A stretch of DNA of 64,000 nt, from the NCBI GenBank assembly GCA_008015835.1, contig SSGH01000028.1, positions 62,001 through 126,000 of the forward strand. The letters run 5' to 3'. A program made the translations under genes and the position numbers. Source of the DNA: Lysobacter sp. (GTDB lineage Bacteria; Pseudomonadota; Gammaproteobacteria; Xanthomonadales; Xanthomonadaceae). Position 1 is the first letter of the stretch. Each line of letters starts with the position of its first letter. Shown piece by piece: positions 35,098 to 44,442 of the stretch. Below the pieces are notes generated by a model that saw nothing but the letters and a program-made list of their open reading frames with translations, did no database searches and was not told the DNA's origin.

Positions 35098-36525
35098 TCA
35101 TTCCACCGGCATGCGCGGTTCGAAGTAGCGGAACAATCGATACGCCGCGGGCGAGTCGAGATTGCTCAGCGCGATCAAGACGTAGCCGGATTCGGGAAAG
35201 ATGCGCACATCGGCGTTCGTGCCGGGGAAATCGCCGCTGTGGCCGTAACGGCGCAGCGGCCCTTGGCCGACCACGACGAAGCCGTAGCCGTACCAGCCGG
35301 CGTCGTTCTGCGAGCGCGTGGCTTCGGCAAGCCGTTCGCGCGAGAGCAAGCGACCGGTTTGCAGCGCCTGCGCGAATCGGAGCAGATCGCCGACGGTGGT
35401 CGTGCCGCCGCCAGCGGCGGTGCCGCGCCAAGGCAACAGGTCGCGGGTGTCGGTCCAGCGGCCGTCGCGCCAGGTGTAGCCGCGGGCGCGATCGGCGATG
35501 CGCGCGGTCTCGGGCGCGAGCCCGGTGCGGCGCATACCGGCGGGGCCGAACACGTGCCGCTGCAGATAACGTTCGTACGGCATGCCGGACACGACCTCGA
35601 CGATGCGGCCGAGCAGCACGTAACCGAAGTTGGAATACGCCATCTGCGAGCCGGGGTCGAACGCGAGCGGCTGTTTCGCGTGTTCGGCCACGTAGTCGGC
35701 GTGCGTGCGCATGCGGTCGCGATAGGCGAGGAATGCGCCGGGCGCGGCGAGTTCGGGCGAATCCCAGAATCCGATGTCGCCGACGCCGCCGGTGTGCGCG
35801 AGCAAATGGCGAATGCGCACGCGGGTCGCGACGTCGCGATTGGGGTAATCGGGCAAGTAATCGCCGACGGTTCCGTCGAGCGACAGCTTGCCGGCATCGA
35901 CCAACTGCAGCGCGGCGACGGCGGTGAACATCTTGCCGGCAGATGCGTAACGCAGCCGCGTGTCCATGCGCATCCGGCGACCGCGTTCGCGATCGGCCCA
36001 ACCGGTGGCGTCCTGCGCCAAGACCTTGCCGTGGCGCGCGATCAGATACGTGCCCGAGAAGCGTTCTTCCGCAGCGAGCGCCTCGACGCGTTGCCGCAAG
36101 CCGGCGAGCGCCTCGGCTTCCGGCTGGCGTGGGATGGGTCGCGGCGCGACCGAGAATGCGGCGACGCGCTGCGGGCATTCCGGATCGAGCGTCAGCGTCA
36201 ACGCCACATCGGCTTGGCCCGCGTCGCGTTCGCGCAGGGTAGCTTCGAGCGCCAGCGGCGCGTCGGCATCGATCGAGATCAGGTCCAAACCGCCGGAGTA
36301 ATCGCGATAGGCCACGCTCTCGTCCACGCTTTCTTCGATGCCGTGCGTGTCGCGAAAGCGCCGAATGCGCTCGCGATCCGCCGAATCGAAGGCCGACAGC
36401 CAGTCCGCGAGCATCCGCCCGGCGGGCGTGTCCGGCATCGATGGCGATGGCGCGACGGCGAATGCCGACGCGCACAGCAGGAGCGAAGCCAGCATCGCGT
36501 ACGCGGACAGGGCGGATCGACGCAT
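35098..36525 (-). CDS. Exported serine hydrolase of the class C beta-lactamase/PBP4* type
   Basis: A 475-residue protein with signal peptide MRRSALSAYAMLASLLLCAS and following AFA-VAP. A poorly conserved N-terminal part (about 130 residues, containing a DYSGGLDLISIDADAPL stretch) precedes the serine hydrolase domain. SAGKMFTAV carries the SxxK, YSNFGYV the YxN, and GHSGDFPG the HxG third motif. Such proteins act as peptidases, esterases or beta-lactamases, and the substrate is not predicted here. Three further ATG codons lie upstream (to 36567); 36525 best fits the signal. It diverges from alr. Confidence 0.82.
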   Translation of the reverse strand: MRRSALSAYAMLASLLLCASAFAVAPSPSMPDTPAGRMLADWLSAFDSADRERIRRFRDTHGIEESVDESVAYRDYSGGLDLISIDADAPLALEATLRERDAGQADVALTLTLDPECPQRVAAFSVAPRPIPRQPEAEALAGLRQRVEALAAEERFSGTYLIARHGKVLAQDATGWADRERGRRMRMDTRLRYASAGKMFTAVAALQLVDAGKLSLDGTVGDYLPDYPNRDVATRVRIRHLLAHTGGVGDIGFWDSPELAAPGAFLAYRDRMRTHADYVAEHAKQPLAFDPGSQMAYSNFGYVLLGRIVEVVSGMPYERYLQRHVFGPAGMRRTGLAPETARIADRARGYTWRDGRWTDTRDLLPWRGTAAGGGTTTVGDLLRFAQALQTGRLLSRERLAEATRSQNDAGWYGYGFVVVGQGPLRRYGHSGDFPGTNADVRIFPESGYVLIALSNLDSPAAYRLFRYFEPRMPVE

Positions 36526-36618
36526 GCGAGGTCTCATCGGCGAGCGGACCCGCATGCTAACCGGCATCGCATCGTCGAATCGAGCGACGGTCCGCGGCGC
36601 GGGCCGCTAAACTAGCGT

Positions 36619-37827
36619 ATGGCCGCCGCACCGCCCCCCGACCCGCGCGAAACCCACGCCGATCTCGACGCGCTTCGTCATCGTCATGCGGAGGCGGGCG
36701 ACCGGCCGACGCGGATTCGCGTCGATTTGGACGCGCTGACCCACAACCTGCGCGCGCTGCGTGCGCGGACCGGCGTGCCGACGATGGGGATCGTGAAGGC
36801 GAACGCCTACGGCCACGGCTTGGTGCCGGTGGCGCTGCATCTGCAGGCCCAGGGCATCGAACAACTCGGCGTGGCCTTCGTGGAGGAGGGCATCGCCTTG
36901 CGCCAAGCGGGCGTGACCGTGCCGATTCTGGTGATGGGCGGCATCTTCGGGCCGCAGGCGGCGCAGTTCATCGCCCACGATCTGGAAATCACCGTGTCCT
37001 CGTTGAGCAAGCTGCGGCAGATCGAGGCCGCGGCCGAAGCGCTCGGTCGCAAAGCGACGGTGCATCTGAAGATCGACACCGGCATGGAGCGCATCGGCGT
37101 GCATAGCTACAGCGCCGGGCCGTTCATCGAAGCCGCGGTGGCCTCGCGCTGGTGCGAGGTGAAAGGCGTGTATTCGCATTTGGCCTGCGCCGACGATCCC
37201 GAATCGCCGATGACGGAGCGACAGTTGGCGCGATTTCTCGAGGCCTGCGCGCATTTCGAGCGGATCGGCGCGCCGATGCCGCTGCGGCATTTGGCCAACT
37301 CCGGCGGCGTGCTGCATTTCCCGCAGACCCATTTGGACATGGTGCGGCCCGGTATCGCGCTGTACGGCGTGCTGCCGGATCCCGCGTCGCGGCCCACGGT
37401 CGATTTGCGCCCCGCGCTGTCGCTGGTGTCGCAGGTGGTGTATTTCAAAGTGGTGCGCGCGGGTCATCCGGTGAGCTACGGCGCGACGTGGGCGCCGACG
37501 CAGGACACGCGCGTGGTGACGGTGCCGATCGGTTACGGCGACGGCTATCCGCGTTCGCTGTCCTCGCGCGGCGCCGTGTTGATCCGCGGCCGGCGCTATC
37601 CCATCGTCGGCCGCATCTGCATGGACCAATTCATGGTCGATATCGGCGCGGACGGCACCGCCTACAACGAGGACGACGTTGTGCTGATCGGCGCGCAGGG
37701 CGAGGCGCGGATCCGCTGCGAAGATGTCGCGCGCGACGCCGGCACCATTCCGTACGAAATTCTGGTCGGTTTGAACGACCGCATCCCGCGCGAATATCGC
37801 GGCGGCGCGATCGCGCCCGCAGCGTGA
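36619..37827 (+). CDS. alr: Alanine racemase
   Basis: A 402-residue PLP enzyme making D-alanine for peptidoglycan. IVKANAYGHG gives the Schiff-base Lys60, RHLANSGGVLHFPQTHLDMVRPGI is split across the barrel, and GHPVSYGATW holds the second catalytic base, Tyr287. VGRICMDQFMVDIG is the C-terminal domain signature. The N-terminus has about 30 extra residues before the barrel, so the true start could be further in, but no better ribosome site is visible. In E. coli and relatives alr directly follows dnaB; here two minus-strand genes separate them. Confidence 0.95.
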   Translation: MAAAPPPDPRETHADLDALRHRHAEAGDRPTRIRVDLDALTHNLRALRARTGVPTMGIVKANAYGHGLVPVALHLQAQGIEQLGVAFVEEGIALRQAGVTVPILVMGGIFGPQAAQFIAHDLEITVSSLSKLRQIEAAAEALGRKATVHLKIDTGMERIGVHSYSAGPFIEAAVASRWCEVKGVYSHLACADDPESPMTERQLARFLEACAHFERIGAPMPLRHLANSGGVLHFPQTHLDMVRPGIALYGVLPDPASRPTVDLRPALSLVSQVVYFKVVRAGHPVSYGATWAPTQDTRVVTVPIGYGDGYPRSLSSRGAVLIRGRRYPIVGRICMDQFMVDIGADGTAYNEDDVVLIGAQGEARIRCEDVARDAGTIPYEILVGLNDRIPREYRGGAIAPAA

Positions 37828-37962
37828 TGCGCGTGCGGGTCGCTGGCCGCATGCGGCGCAGAAAGTCGCTTCGATCCGTCGCGCGGCGCTCGACTTTCGT
37901 CCGGCTCGCGATACGCGCGCGGTCCGGATAAGCTGCGCGAGGTTTACGGATCGCACGACGAC

Positions 37963-38049
37963 ATGGACGCAGCATTCATCATTCACGCGGATTCGAGCGC
38001 ATCGCAAGACGCGCTCTATCGCAACGCGACGAACGGGAGGGCGAATTGA
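37963..38049 (+). CDS. Possible 28-residue leader ORF ahead of the photolyase gene
   Basis: ATG at 37963 opens a frame of 28 codons (MDAAFIIHADSSASQDALYR and eight more residues) whose TGA overlaps the ATG of phrB by one base (TGATG). The overlap suggests translational coupling, but the peptide has no known relatives that I recognise. The GGGAGG that would serve phrB lies inside this ORF. It may be fortuitous. Confidence 0.3.
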   Translation: MDAAFIIHADSSASQDALYRNATNGRAN

Positions 38050-39500
38050 TGGCGAACGCGCTCGTTTGGTTCCGCAACGATCTTCGCCTGGCCGACAATC
38101 CCGCGCTGCAGGCGGCATTGGACGGCGGCTACGCGCCGATTCCGATCTACATCCACGCGCCGGAAGAAGAGGGCGGCTGGGCGCCCGGCGCCGCGGTGCG
38201 CGCATGGCGGCATCGTTCCTTGCAGGCCTTGGATGCCGAACTGCGCCGTCGCGGCACGCGGCTGCGGTTCTTCCATGGCCCGACGCTGCAGACCCTGCAG
38301 ACCCTCGCCGCCGCTTGCGACGCCGAGGCGGTGTTCTGGAACCGCCGCTACGAACCGGCGATCGAAAAGCGCGACACCGTCGTCAAAGCGACGCTGCGCG
38401 ATCAAGGACTGCGCGCGGACAGTTTCAACGGCAGCCTGTTGATCGAACCCTGGCAATTGGCGACTAAGCAGGGCGGGCCGTACAAAGTCTTCACGCCGTT
38501 CTGGAAAGCGGCCTCGGCGGCGCTGCGGTTGCCGCCGTCGCAGCAAGCGCCGACCGTCTGGCCCAAGGCGGACGACGGTCCCCACGGCGTCGCGCTGGAG
38601 GCGCTGCAGTTGCGGCCCACGCCGCGCTGGGACGAGGAGTTCTGGTCGCATTGGCGGCCGGGCGAAGCCGGCGCGCAGGCCGCGCTGGAGACCTTCGCCG
38701 AGGGCGCGCTGCACGCCTACCGCCACGATCGCGACCGGCCGGATCGCGCGGGCACGTCGATGTTGTCGCCGCATCTGCATCACGGCGAAATCGCGCCCTG
38801 GCGCATCGTAGAGGCGTTGAACGCGCTGCGCGGCGCGGTCGGCGCGGCCTCGGCGGCCGAGATCGACGGCTTCATTCGGCAGTTGGGCTGGCGCGAGTTC
38901 GGCTATCACCTGCTGCATCATTTTCCGTTCACGCCGGAGCAGAACCTCAACCCGCGCTTCGCCGATTTCCCGTGGGCGCGGGTGCAGCCCGCCACGCGCG
39001 AGGCCTGGTGCCATGGCCGCACCGGCGTGCCGATCGTCGACGCCGGCATGCGCCAGCTCTGGCGGACCGGCTGGATGCACAACCGCGTGCGGATGATCGT
39101 CGGCAGCTATTTGTGCAAACACATCCGCTACCACTGGCGCGAGGGCGCGCGCTGGTTCTGGGACACGCTGGTGGACGCCGACCTCGCCAACAACACGCTC
39201 GGGTGGCAGTGGATCGGCGGCACCGGCGCCGATGCCGCGCCTTATTTCCGCATTTTCAACCCGGTCACGCAGGCCGAGAAATTCGACCCGGACGGCGCCT
39301 ACATCGCGCGCTGGGTGCCGGAGTTGGCGAATCTGCCGCTGTCGCTGCGCTATGCGCCCTGGACCGACCCGCGCACGCTCGCGCGGCACGCGCCGGACTA
39401 TCCGCGCATGCCGATCGTCGACCTCGCGCGCGGCCGCGCCGATGCCTTGCAGGCGTATCGGCGCGTCGGCGGCGACGCGCCCGACGGCGAGGCGGGCTGA
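38049..39500 (+). CDS. phrB: Deoxyribodipyrimidine photolyase
   Basis: A 483-residue light-driven repair enzyme for cyclobutane pyrimidine dimers. The N-terminal DNA photolyase domain (LVWFRNDLRLADNPAL) is followed by the FAD domain. WREFGYHLLHHFP, WCHGRTGVPIVDAGMRQLW, GWMHNRVRMIVGSYLCKH, and WQWIGGTGADAAPYFRIFNP are class I photolyase blocks. The residues around the flavin fit a photolyase better than a cryptochrome, but the antenna chromophore cannot be told. ATG at 38049 follows GGGAGG. Confidence 0.94.
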   Translation: MANALVWFRNDLRLADNPALQAALDGGYAPIPIYIHAPEEEGGWAPGAAVRAWRHRSLQALDAELRRRGTRLRFFHGPTLQTLQTLAAACDAEAVFWNRRYEPAIEKRDTVVKATLRDQGLRADSFNGSLLIEPWQLATKQGGPYKVFTPFWKAASAALRLPPSQQAPTVWPKADDGPHGVALEALQLRPTPRWDEEFWSHWRPGEAGAQAALETFAEGALHAYRHDRDRPDRAGTSMLSPHLHHGEIAPWRIVEALNALRGAVGAASAAEIDGFIRQLGWREFGYHLLHHFPFTPEQNLNPRFADFPWARVQPATREAWCHGRTGVPIVDAGMRQLWRTGWMHNRVRMIVGSYLCKHIRYHWREGARWFWDTLVDADLANNTLGWQWIGGTGADAAPYFRIFNPVTQAEKFDPDGAYIARWVPELANLPLSLRYAPWTDPRTLARHAPDYPRMPIVDLARGRADALQAYRRVGGDAPDGEAG

Positions 39501-39621
39501 GCCGCTCGCTGCGAGCGGCCGCTTCGAGCGGTCCGCCGCGAGCGCAGCCCGCCGACGCCACTCGTCTCCGCGTTGACCGTGGCGGGCGCAGCGTGATTCA
39601 CTGCCGCGCAGAGGAGGGGCT

Positions 39622-41076
39622 ATGACCGAAGAAGCACAGACGCCGCGTAAACGCGCCCGGCGCGAATCCATGTCGAAGGTGGACACCGCGTGGTTGCGCA
39701 TGGAGCGGCCGACCAACCCGATGATGATCACCGGCGTGTTGATGTTCTCCGAACCGGTGGACATCAAGCGTCTGAAGAAGGTCGTCGAGAAGCGCTTCCT
39801 CGCCTACACCCGCTTTCGCATGAAGCCCGTCGAAACGCCCGCCGGCATGGCGTGGCAGGACGACGAGGACTTCGATCTCGATTGGCACGTGCGCCTGTCC
39901 GGTCTGCCCGGTCGCGCCGACCAGAAAGCGTTGGAGCGCTTCGTCAGCGCGCTGGCGTCCAGTCCGCTGGATAAGACCAAGCCGCTGTGGCAGTTCCATT
40001 TGGTCGAGAAATACGAGGGCGGCTCGGCGCTGGTCTCGCGCATTCACCACAGCTACGCCGACGGCATCGCGTTGGTGCAAGTGCTGCTGTCGCTGACCGA
40101 CACCTCGGCCCATCCCGAAAAGAGCGAGCCGCTCACCAAGGCCTGGCTCAAGCAAGACGGCGCGAAAGTGGCGCACCGCGTCGGCGCGGTCGAGCGCTAC
40201 GCCAAGCTCGGCAGCAAGATGCTCGAAAAGGGCATGGACATGGTCAACGACCCGTCGTTGGCCGGGGTGATCGCGAAGGAGGGCGGCGAAATCGCCCGCG
40301 AATTGCTGCAGGCCTTGGCCCTGCCGGACGACCCGCCGTCGGTGCTGCGCGGCAAGCTGGGTGTGAGCAAGCGCGTCGCCTGGGCGCCGCCGCTGGATCT
40401 GGAAGAAGTGAAGGCGGTCGGCCGCGCCTGCGGCTGCACCGTCAACGACGTGCTGATGGCGACCGCCGCCGGCGCGCTGCGAGATTACATGCTCGAGCGC
40501 GGCGAGAATGTGGATGGGCTGTTCCTGCGCGCCACGGTGCCGGTGAATCTGCGGCCGCTGGAGCACGCCAAGAAGCTCGGCAACCATTTCGGCTTGGTCT
40601 TCCTCGATTTGCCGGTCGGTTTGGATAACCCGGTGAACCGTCTGGAGCACGTCGCCGAGTGCATGAATCAGTTGAAGAGTTCGCGGCAAGCCATCGTTGC
40701 GTATGGGCTTTTGGCCGCGCTCGGCATGGCGCCGGCCGCCGTGCAGGAGCTCGCGCTGGAGCTGTTCAGCCGCAAAGCCACCGCCGTGGCGACCAACGTG
40801 CCGGGGCCGCAACAGCAGTTGTATCTGGCCGGTAGCCCGATCCGCGAACAGATGTTCTGGGTGCCGCAGACCGGCTCGATCGGGATCGGCCTGTCGATCC
40901 TCAGCTACAACGGCAAAGTTCACTTCGGCATGATCGTGGACGCCAAACTGATCCCGGACCCGCGCGCGATCACCAAGCGGTTCGCCGAGGAATTCGACAA
41001 ATTGGTCTATCTGGCGCTGATGAGCGGTTGGGATCGGCCGCTGGATTCGGTGGCGGCGGAAGCCTTGATGTCCTGA
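39622..41076 (+). CDS. Wax ester synthase/diacylglycerol acyltransferase (WS/DGAT)
   Basis: A 484-residue enzyme that esterifies acyl-CoA to fatty alcohols or diacylglycerol at the membrane surface. The catalytic HHxxxDG motif is intact: HHSYADG at residues 142-148, in SRIHHSYADGIALVQ. The C-terminal domain has PVNLRP, LGNHFGLVFLDLPVG, ATNVPGPQQQLYLAGSPI and SYNGKVHFGMIVD, all typical. A similar domain in mycobacteria and Acinetobacter makes storage lipids. It is divergent in function from its neighbours and shares no operon evidence with phrB (121 bases apart). Confidence 0.9.
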   Translation: MTEEAQTPRKRARRESMSKVDTAWLRMERPTNPMMITGVLMFSEPVDIKRLKKVVEKRFLAYTRFRMKPVETPAGMAWQDDEDFDLDWHVRLSGLPGRADQKALERFVSALASSPLDKTKPLWQFHLVEKYEGGSALVSRIHHSYADGIALVQVLLSLTDTSAHPEKSEPLTKAWLKQDGAKVAHRVGAVERYAKLGSKMLEKGMDMVNDPSLAGVIAKEGGEIARELLQALALPDDPPSVLRGKLGVSKRVAWAPPLDLEEVKAVGRACGCTVNDVLMATAAGALRDYMLERGENVDGLFLRATVPVNLRPLEHAKKLGNHFGLVFLDLPVGLDNPVNRLEHVAECMNQLKSSRQAIVAYGLLAALGMAPAAVQELALELFSRKATAVATNVPGPQQQLYLAGSPIREQMFWVPQTGSIGIGLSILSYNGKVHFGMIVDAKLIPDPRAITKRFAEEFDKLVYLALMSGWDRPLDSVAAEALMS

Positions 41077-41337
41077 GCGGGCGCGCCGACGCAGGGCGGT
41101 GAGATGAAGGGCGCGTGCGATTCGTCTGGGTGGACTCGCTCGCGCCATGGCCCACGTGCCGTGTCCGATGCCATGCCCGGCCGTTGGCGTACGAAAGAAT
41201 GTCGCGTCGCATCGGTGCTCGATCCGGAATCTCGCGGGTCGGGCCTTCGGCCTGTCCGCCGGTTCGACGAATCGTTTGCGGTGGGGCAATAAAGCTGGTT
41301 CAATGTGCGCCAGCGTTCCGAATATGGAAAGATCGCC

Positions 41338-42333
41338 ATGAACGATCTCAACGACCTGTACTACTTCGCGATGGTGGTCGAGCACTCCGGCTTCGCCGCC
41401 GCCGAACGCGCGCTCGGCATTCCCAAATCGCGGCTCAGCCGACGCATCAGCCAACTCGAAACCGACCTCGGCGCGCGCTTGCTGCAGCGCTCGACGCGCC
41501 GCTTCGCCGTCACCGACGTGGGCCAGAGCGTTTACCGGCACGCGCAGTCGATGTTGGCCGAAGCCAGCGCCGCGCGCGAAGTCGTCGATCGACTGAGCGC
41601 CGAACCGCGCGGGCTCGTGCGCGTGAGCGTCCCGGTGGGGATCGCGCAGCAACTGATGCCGCAACTGCTGCCGGACTTCCTCGCGCGTTTCCCGCAGGTG
41701 CGCGTGCAACTGCACGTCAGCAACCGCCGCGTGGACGTGATCAACGAAGGTTTCGACGTCGCGATTCGCGTGCGCTCCAAACTCGACGACGACGGCAGTT
41801 TGGTGATGCGCAGCTTCGGCCAAATCCAAGAATTGTTGGTCGCCAGCCCGAAATATCTCGATCGCGCCGGTCGCCCGCGCGACCCGGACGATCTCGCCGG
41901 TCACGTCACCCTGAGCATGAGCGAAGACGACGCCCGCCAGCGTTGGGAACTGCAGGGCGTCGATAGCGAAGTGCGGCGCGTGGAATTGAAGCCGCGCGTC
42001 GCCGGGTTCGATTTCCCGATGCTGATGGCGCTGGCGAAGCAGGGGCTCGGCATCACCATGCTGCCGGAGACCATTTGCGCCGACGCCGTGCGCAGCCGCG
42101 AATTGGAAGTGGTGCTGCCCGCATGGCGCCTGCCGATGGGCATCTGCCACGCCGTGTTCGCTTCGCGCCGCGGCCTGTTGCCGGCGGTGCGCATGTTCAT
42201 CGACCACCTCGCCGAACGGCTGCCGCCGCTGCTGGAGGCCTCGCGCCTCAACTGCCTGTATTGCCCCGGCGGGATGGCCCCGGAATCGTCCGAAAAACCC
42301 GGAAAACCGGCTAAAATCGCCGAGACGGCGTAA
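41338..42333 (+). CDS. LysR-family transcriptional regulator
   Basis: A 331-residue regulator. The winged helix-turn-helix occupies residues 1-62 (DLYYFAMVVEHSGFAAAERA, then IPKSRLSRRISQLE). The substrate-binding domain begins near 88 (GLVRVSVPVGIAQQLMPQ). The C-terminal tail is longer than usual, with LNCLYCPGG. The ATG at 41338 opens the canonical N-terminus; an upstream in-frame codon would add an unlikely basic stretch. No divergent target gene lies next to it: WS/DGAT upstream runs the same way, 261 bases away. Target genes are unknown. Confidence 0.92.
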   Translation: MNDLNDLYYFAMVVEHSGFAAAERALGIPKSRLSRRISQLETDLGARLLQRSTRRFAVTDVGQSVYRHAQSMLAEASAAREVVDRLSAEPRGLVRVSVPVGIAQQLMPQLLPDFLARFPQVRVQLHVSNRRVDVINEGFDVAIRVRSKLDDDGSLVMRSFGQIQELLVASPKYLDRAGRPRDPDDLAGHVTLSMSEDDARQRWELQGVDSEVRRVELKPRVAGFDFPMLMALAKQGLGITMLPETICADAVRSRELEVVLPAWRLPMGICHAVFASRRGLLPAVRMFIDHLAERLPPLLEASRLNCLYCPGGMAPESSEKPGKPAKIAETA

Positions 42334-42388
42334 GCGGATTACCGCCGTGCCGCGCGTCAGCGCGCTGCGGTAGAAGCGGAAAAAAATC

Positions 42389-42478
42389 GGAAGCGTGGCC
42401 GAGTGGTTTAAGGCAGCAGTCTTGAAAACTGCCGTGGGTTTACGCCCACCGTGAGTTCGAATCTCACCGCTTCCGCCA
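42389..42478 (+). tRNA. tRNA-Ser (anticodon TGA)
   Basis: A 90-base class II tRNA. The acceptor stem is GGAAGCG/CGCTTCC with G73 and an encoded CCA at 42476-42478. The D arm is GTGGCCGAGTGG, the anticodon loop CTTGAAA contains TGA, the long variable arm is GTGGGTTTACGCCCAC, and the T loop is GTTCGAATC. A hairpin terminator follows immediately. Confidence 0.97.
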
Positions 42479-42484
42479 GTTCTC

Positions 42485-42513
42485 GACGCCCCTCCGAGGG
42501 GCGTCTTCATTTT
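42485..42513 (+). terminator. Rho-independent terminator after tRNA-Ser
   Basis: GACGCCCCT (42485-42493) and AGGGGCGTC (42497-42505) form a 9-bp stem with a 3-base loop, followed by TTCATTTT. The spacing, six bases after the tRNA CCA, fits a tRNA terminator. Confidence 0.75.
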
Positions 42514-42525
42514 GCGCGAACACGA

Positions 42526-44442
42526 ATGGATCGGGACGACTATTTCAGGTTGAACGGCATCGAAGTCGGTTTTTCCGAGAAAACCGAAGTCTGCGTCGCG
42601 CGCGGCCGGTTGCGCCTGCGCCTGCAAACGCCGCCGATGCGATTGACCCGCGATCTGCACAACGGCATGGCGGATCGCGCATGGCGGCCGATTCCCGATT
42701 TCTACATGGCCGACGGCCTTCGCATCCTCGCGCCGAGCGGCATCGCGTTGCCCGAAGGGCGATACGGCCAAACCTTGACCTGGCCGTATCGCGACGAACG
42801 CGAGCAGCGCTGCGCCTTGCACGTCTATGGGCCGCACGGCGGCGTCGATTTTTTCGGTACCCTGCGCGTCGAAGCGGGTTGGCTGGCGCTCGAGGGCGCG
42901 ATCGGCTTCGGCACGGACGCTCCGGAATACGACGAAGTCATGCCCATCTCGGTCCGTAAGCGATTCGAGCCGCTGCCGTTGATTCCGCCGCGACGCACGC
43001 TGAGCCTGGAAGAAGCGCTCGCGACGCCGCCCGACGAGGTGTTCGAGTTGCAGATCGCAGATGCTCGCGCCGAGACCCTCTCGGAGACGATTCGTCCTTT
43101 CGCAAAGCTTGAACGCTTGGGCATCGCGTTCCATCGCGCAGGCCCGTGCGGGGCGCCGCAGGCGCTGCCGCCCGTTCTGTTCGAGTTCGAACGTCTGCAC
43201 ACGCTGTATCTCACCGCGTACGGCGAGGTGTTCGACGCGCTGCCGCCCGAGATCGCCGCATTGACTCGATTGGAGGAGCTGGGGCTCAGCGGGCTCGGGT
43301 TGACGAAGGTGAGCGATGCGTTGATATCGTTGCCCCGATTGGAGCGCTTGAATCTCGACTACAACCGACTGACGACGCTCCCCGAGCGCATCGGCGATAT
43401 GCCAGGACTGCGCGAATTGTCGATACGCGGCAATCGCTTCGTGTCGCTGCCCAAGAATCTCGCGAACATACCGAAACTGGATGTGGATCACCCGAAACGG
43501 GCCCTGTTCCAAGATGTCGGCTATCGCTCGAAGAACGCCGCCTCGATCGACGAATCGCTCTTCGATTTGAGCCGTCATCCCGCTCTGGGCGCTCGCCTCG
43601 AGAAAGCGCTCGATACCGTATCGGACGATGTTCAGCTTAAGCGCATGGCGCTGGAGTGCAGCACGTATGCGCTGTACGCCGAATCCGAATCGGTCGCGGC
43701 ACCGGTGCCGCTCGGAGGCTCGAAGACCGGCGGTGCGCCGCACTTGCCTGTCGATGTGGCGCATCCGATGGATCGTAACGGCTTATTGTCGTTATTTCTG
43801 GCGCAGATCGACCTGGCGGAGATCGCGCATCTGCAACCGTGGCTGCCCAGGCGCGGCATGCTGTATTTCTTCGTGGACGATACCCAGTATGCCGAGGACG
43901 CGACCGTCCTCTACGTCGATCGCGCGCGCGAGGACTTAGCGATTTACGCGTACGGCGCGTCCACGCGCTGGCGCGACAGCGACCTGGACATCGACAATCT
44001 GCCCGCGGAATACGCGCTTCGTTTCTCGGCGGGCGTGTCGGTGCCGAATTTCTACAATATCGGCGGTCACGCCGCCGCGCGCCATCCGCAATGGGGCGGC
44101 CTGTTCGATGAGGAGGAGACCGACGACGTCGGTCGAATACGGATCGAACGATTCTGCGACGCGATGATCGAATTCGACGACACGCTGGGAGACCGCGGGT
44201 TGAAGCCGCATGCCCGCGCGCATTCGATCGGTGCGCAGGTCTTCACGCAGCACGAATCGCCGCAGGAGCAGGCCGCAGCCGCGATGGGCGGTTTCGCGCA
44301 CGAATGGATGAATCTGTTGTGTCTCGAAAGCGTGGGCGATTTCTGTTTCTGGGATGCGGGCACATTGACCTTCAGTGTGCATAAGCGCGACCTCGCGGTC
44401 GCCGACTTCGCTCGCGTCGTCGCCACGATCGAGAGCAGTTGA
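42526..44442 (+). CDS. LRR plus DUF1963 (YwqG-like) fusion protein
   Basis: A 638-residue protein with no signal peptide. An N-terminal region of about 160 residues of unknown type is followed, at about residues 185-330, by leucine-rich repeats (ALPPEIAALTRLEELGLSGL, ISLPRLERLNLDYNRLTTLP, MPGLRELSIRGNRFVSLP). The C-terminal 280 residues look like DUF1963/YwqG: LLSLFLAQIDLAEI, RRGMLYFFVDDTQYAED, and HEWMNLLCLESVGDFCFWDAGTLTFSVH split at its end. DUF1963 proteins occur among immunity proteins of contact-dependent toxins. The gene lies between tRNA-Ser and the lipoprotein/lipase pair. Function unproven. Confidence 0.72.
   Translation: MDRDDYFRLNGIEVGFSEKTEVCVARGRLRLRLQTPPMRLTRDLHNGMADRAWRPIPDFYMADGLRILAPSGIALPEGRYGQTLTWPYRDEREQRCALHVYGPHGGVDFFGTLRVEAGWLALEGAIGFGTDAPEYDEVMPISVRKRFEPLPLIPPRRTLSLEEALATPPDEVFELQIADARAETLSETIRPFAKLERLGIAFHRAGPCGAPQALPPVLFEFERLHTLYLTAYGEVFDALPPEIAALTRLEELGLSGLGLTKVSDALISLPRLERLNLDYNRLTTLPERIGDMPGLRELSIRGNRFVSLPKNLANIPKLDVDHPKRALFQDVGYRSKNAASIDESLFDLSRHPALGARLEKALDTVSDDVQLKRMALECSTYALYAESESVAAPVPLGGSKTGGAPHLPVDVAHPMDRNGLLSLFLAQIDLAEIAHLQPWLPRRGMLYFFVDDTQYAEDATVLYVDRAREDLAIYAYGASTRWRDSDLDIDNLPAEYALRFSAGVSVPNFYNIGGHAAARHPQWGGLFDEEETDDVGRIRIERFCDAMIEFDDTLGDRGLKPHARAHSIGAQVFTQHESPQEQAAAAMGGFAHEWMNLLCLESVGDFCFWDAGTLTFSVHKRDLAVADFARVVATIESS

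Noticed and set aside
42389-42478. tRNA-Ser as an integration site with a duplicated 3' end.
   Set aside because: I found no second copy of the tRNA 3' end downstream, and no integrase gene follows, so an island attachment site is not supported.
39598-43764. A 1388-codon open frame on the minus strand spanning three plus-strand genes and tRNA-Ser.
   Set aside because: It is antisense to WS/DGAT, LysR, a tRNA gene and the DUF1963 gene. The protein is Arg/His/Gln-rich with no domains, as expected from the shadow of GC-rich codons.
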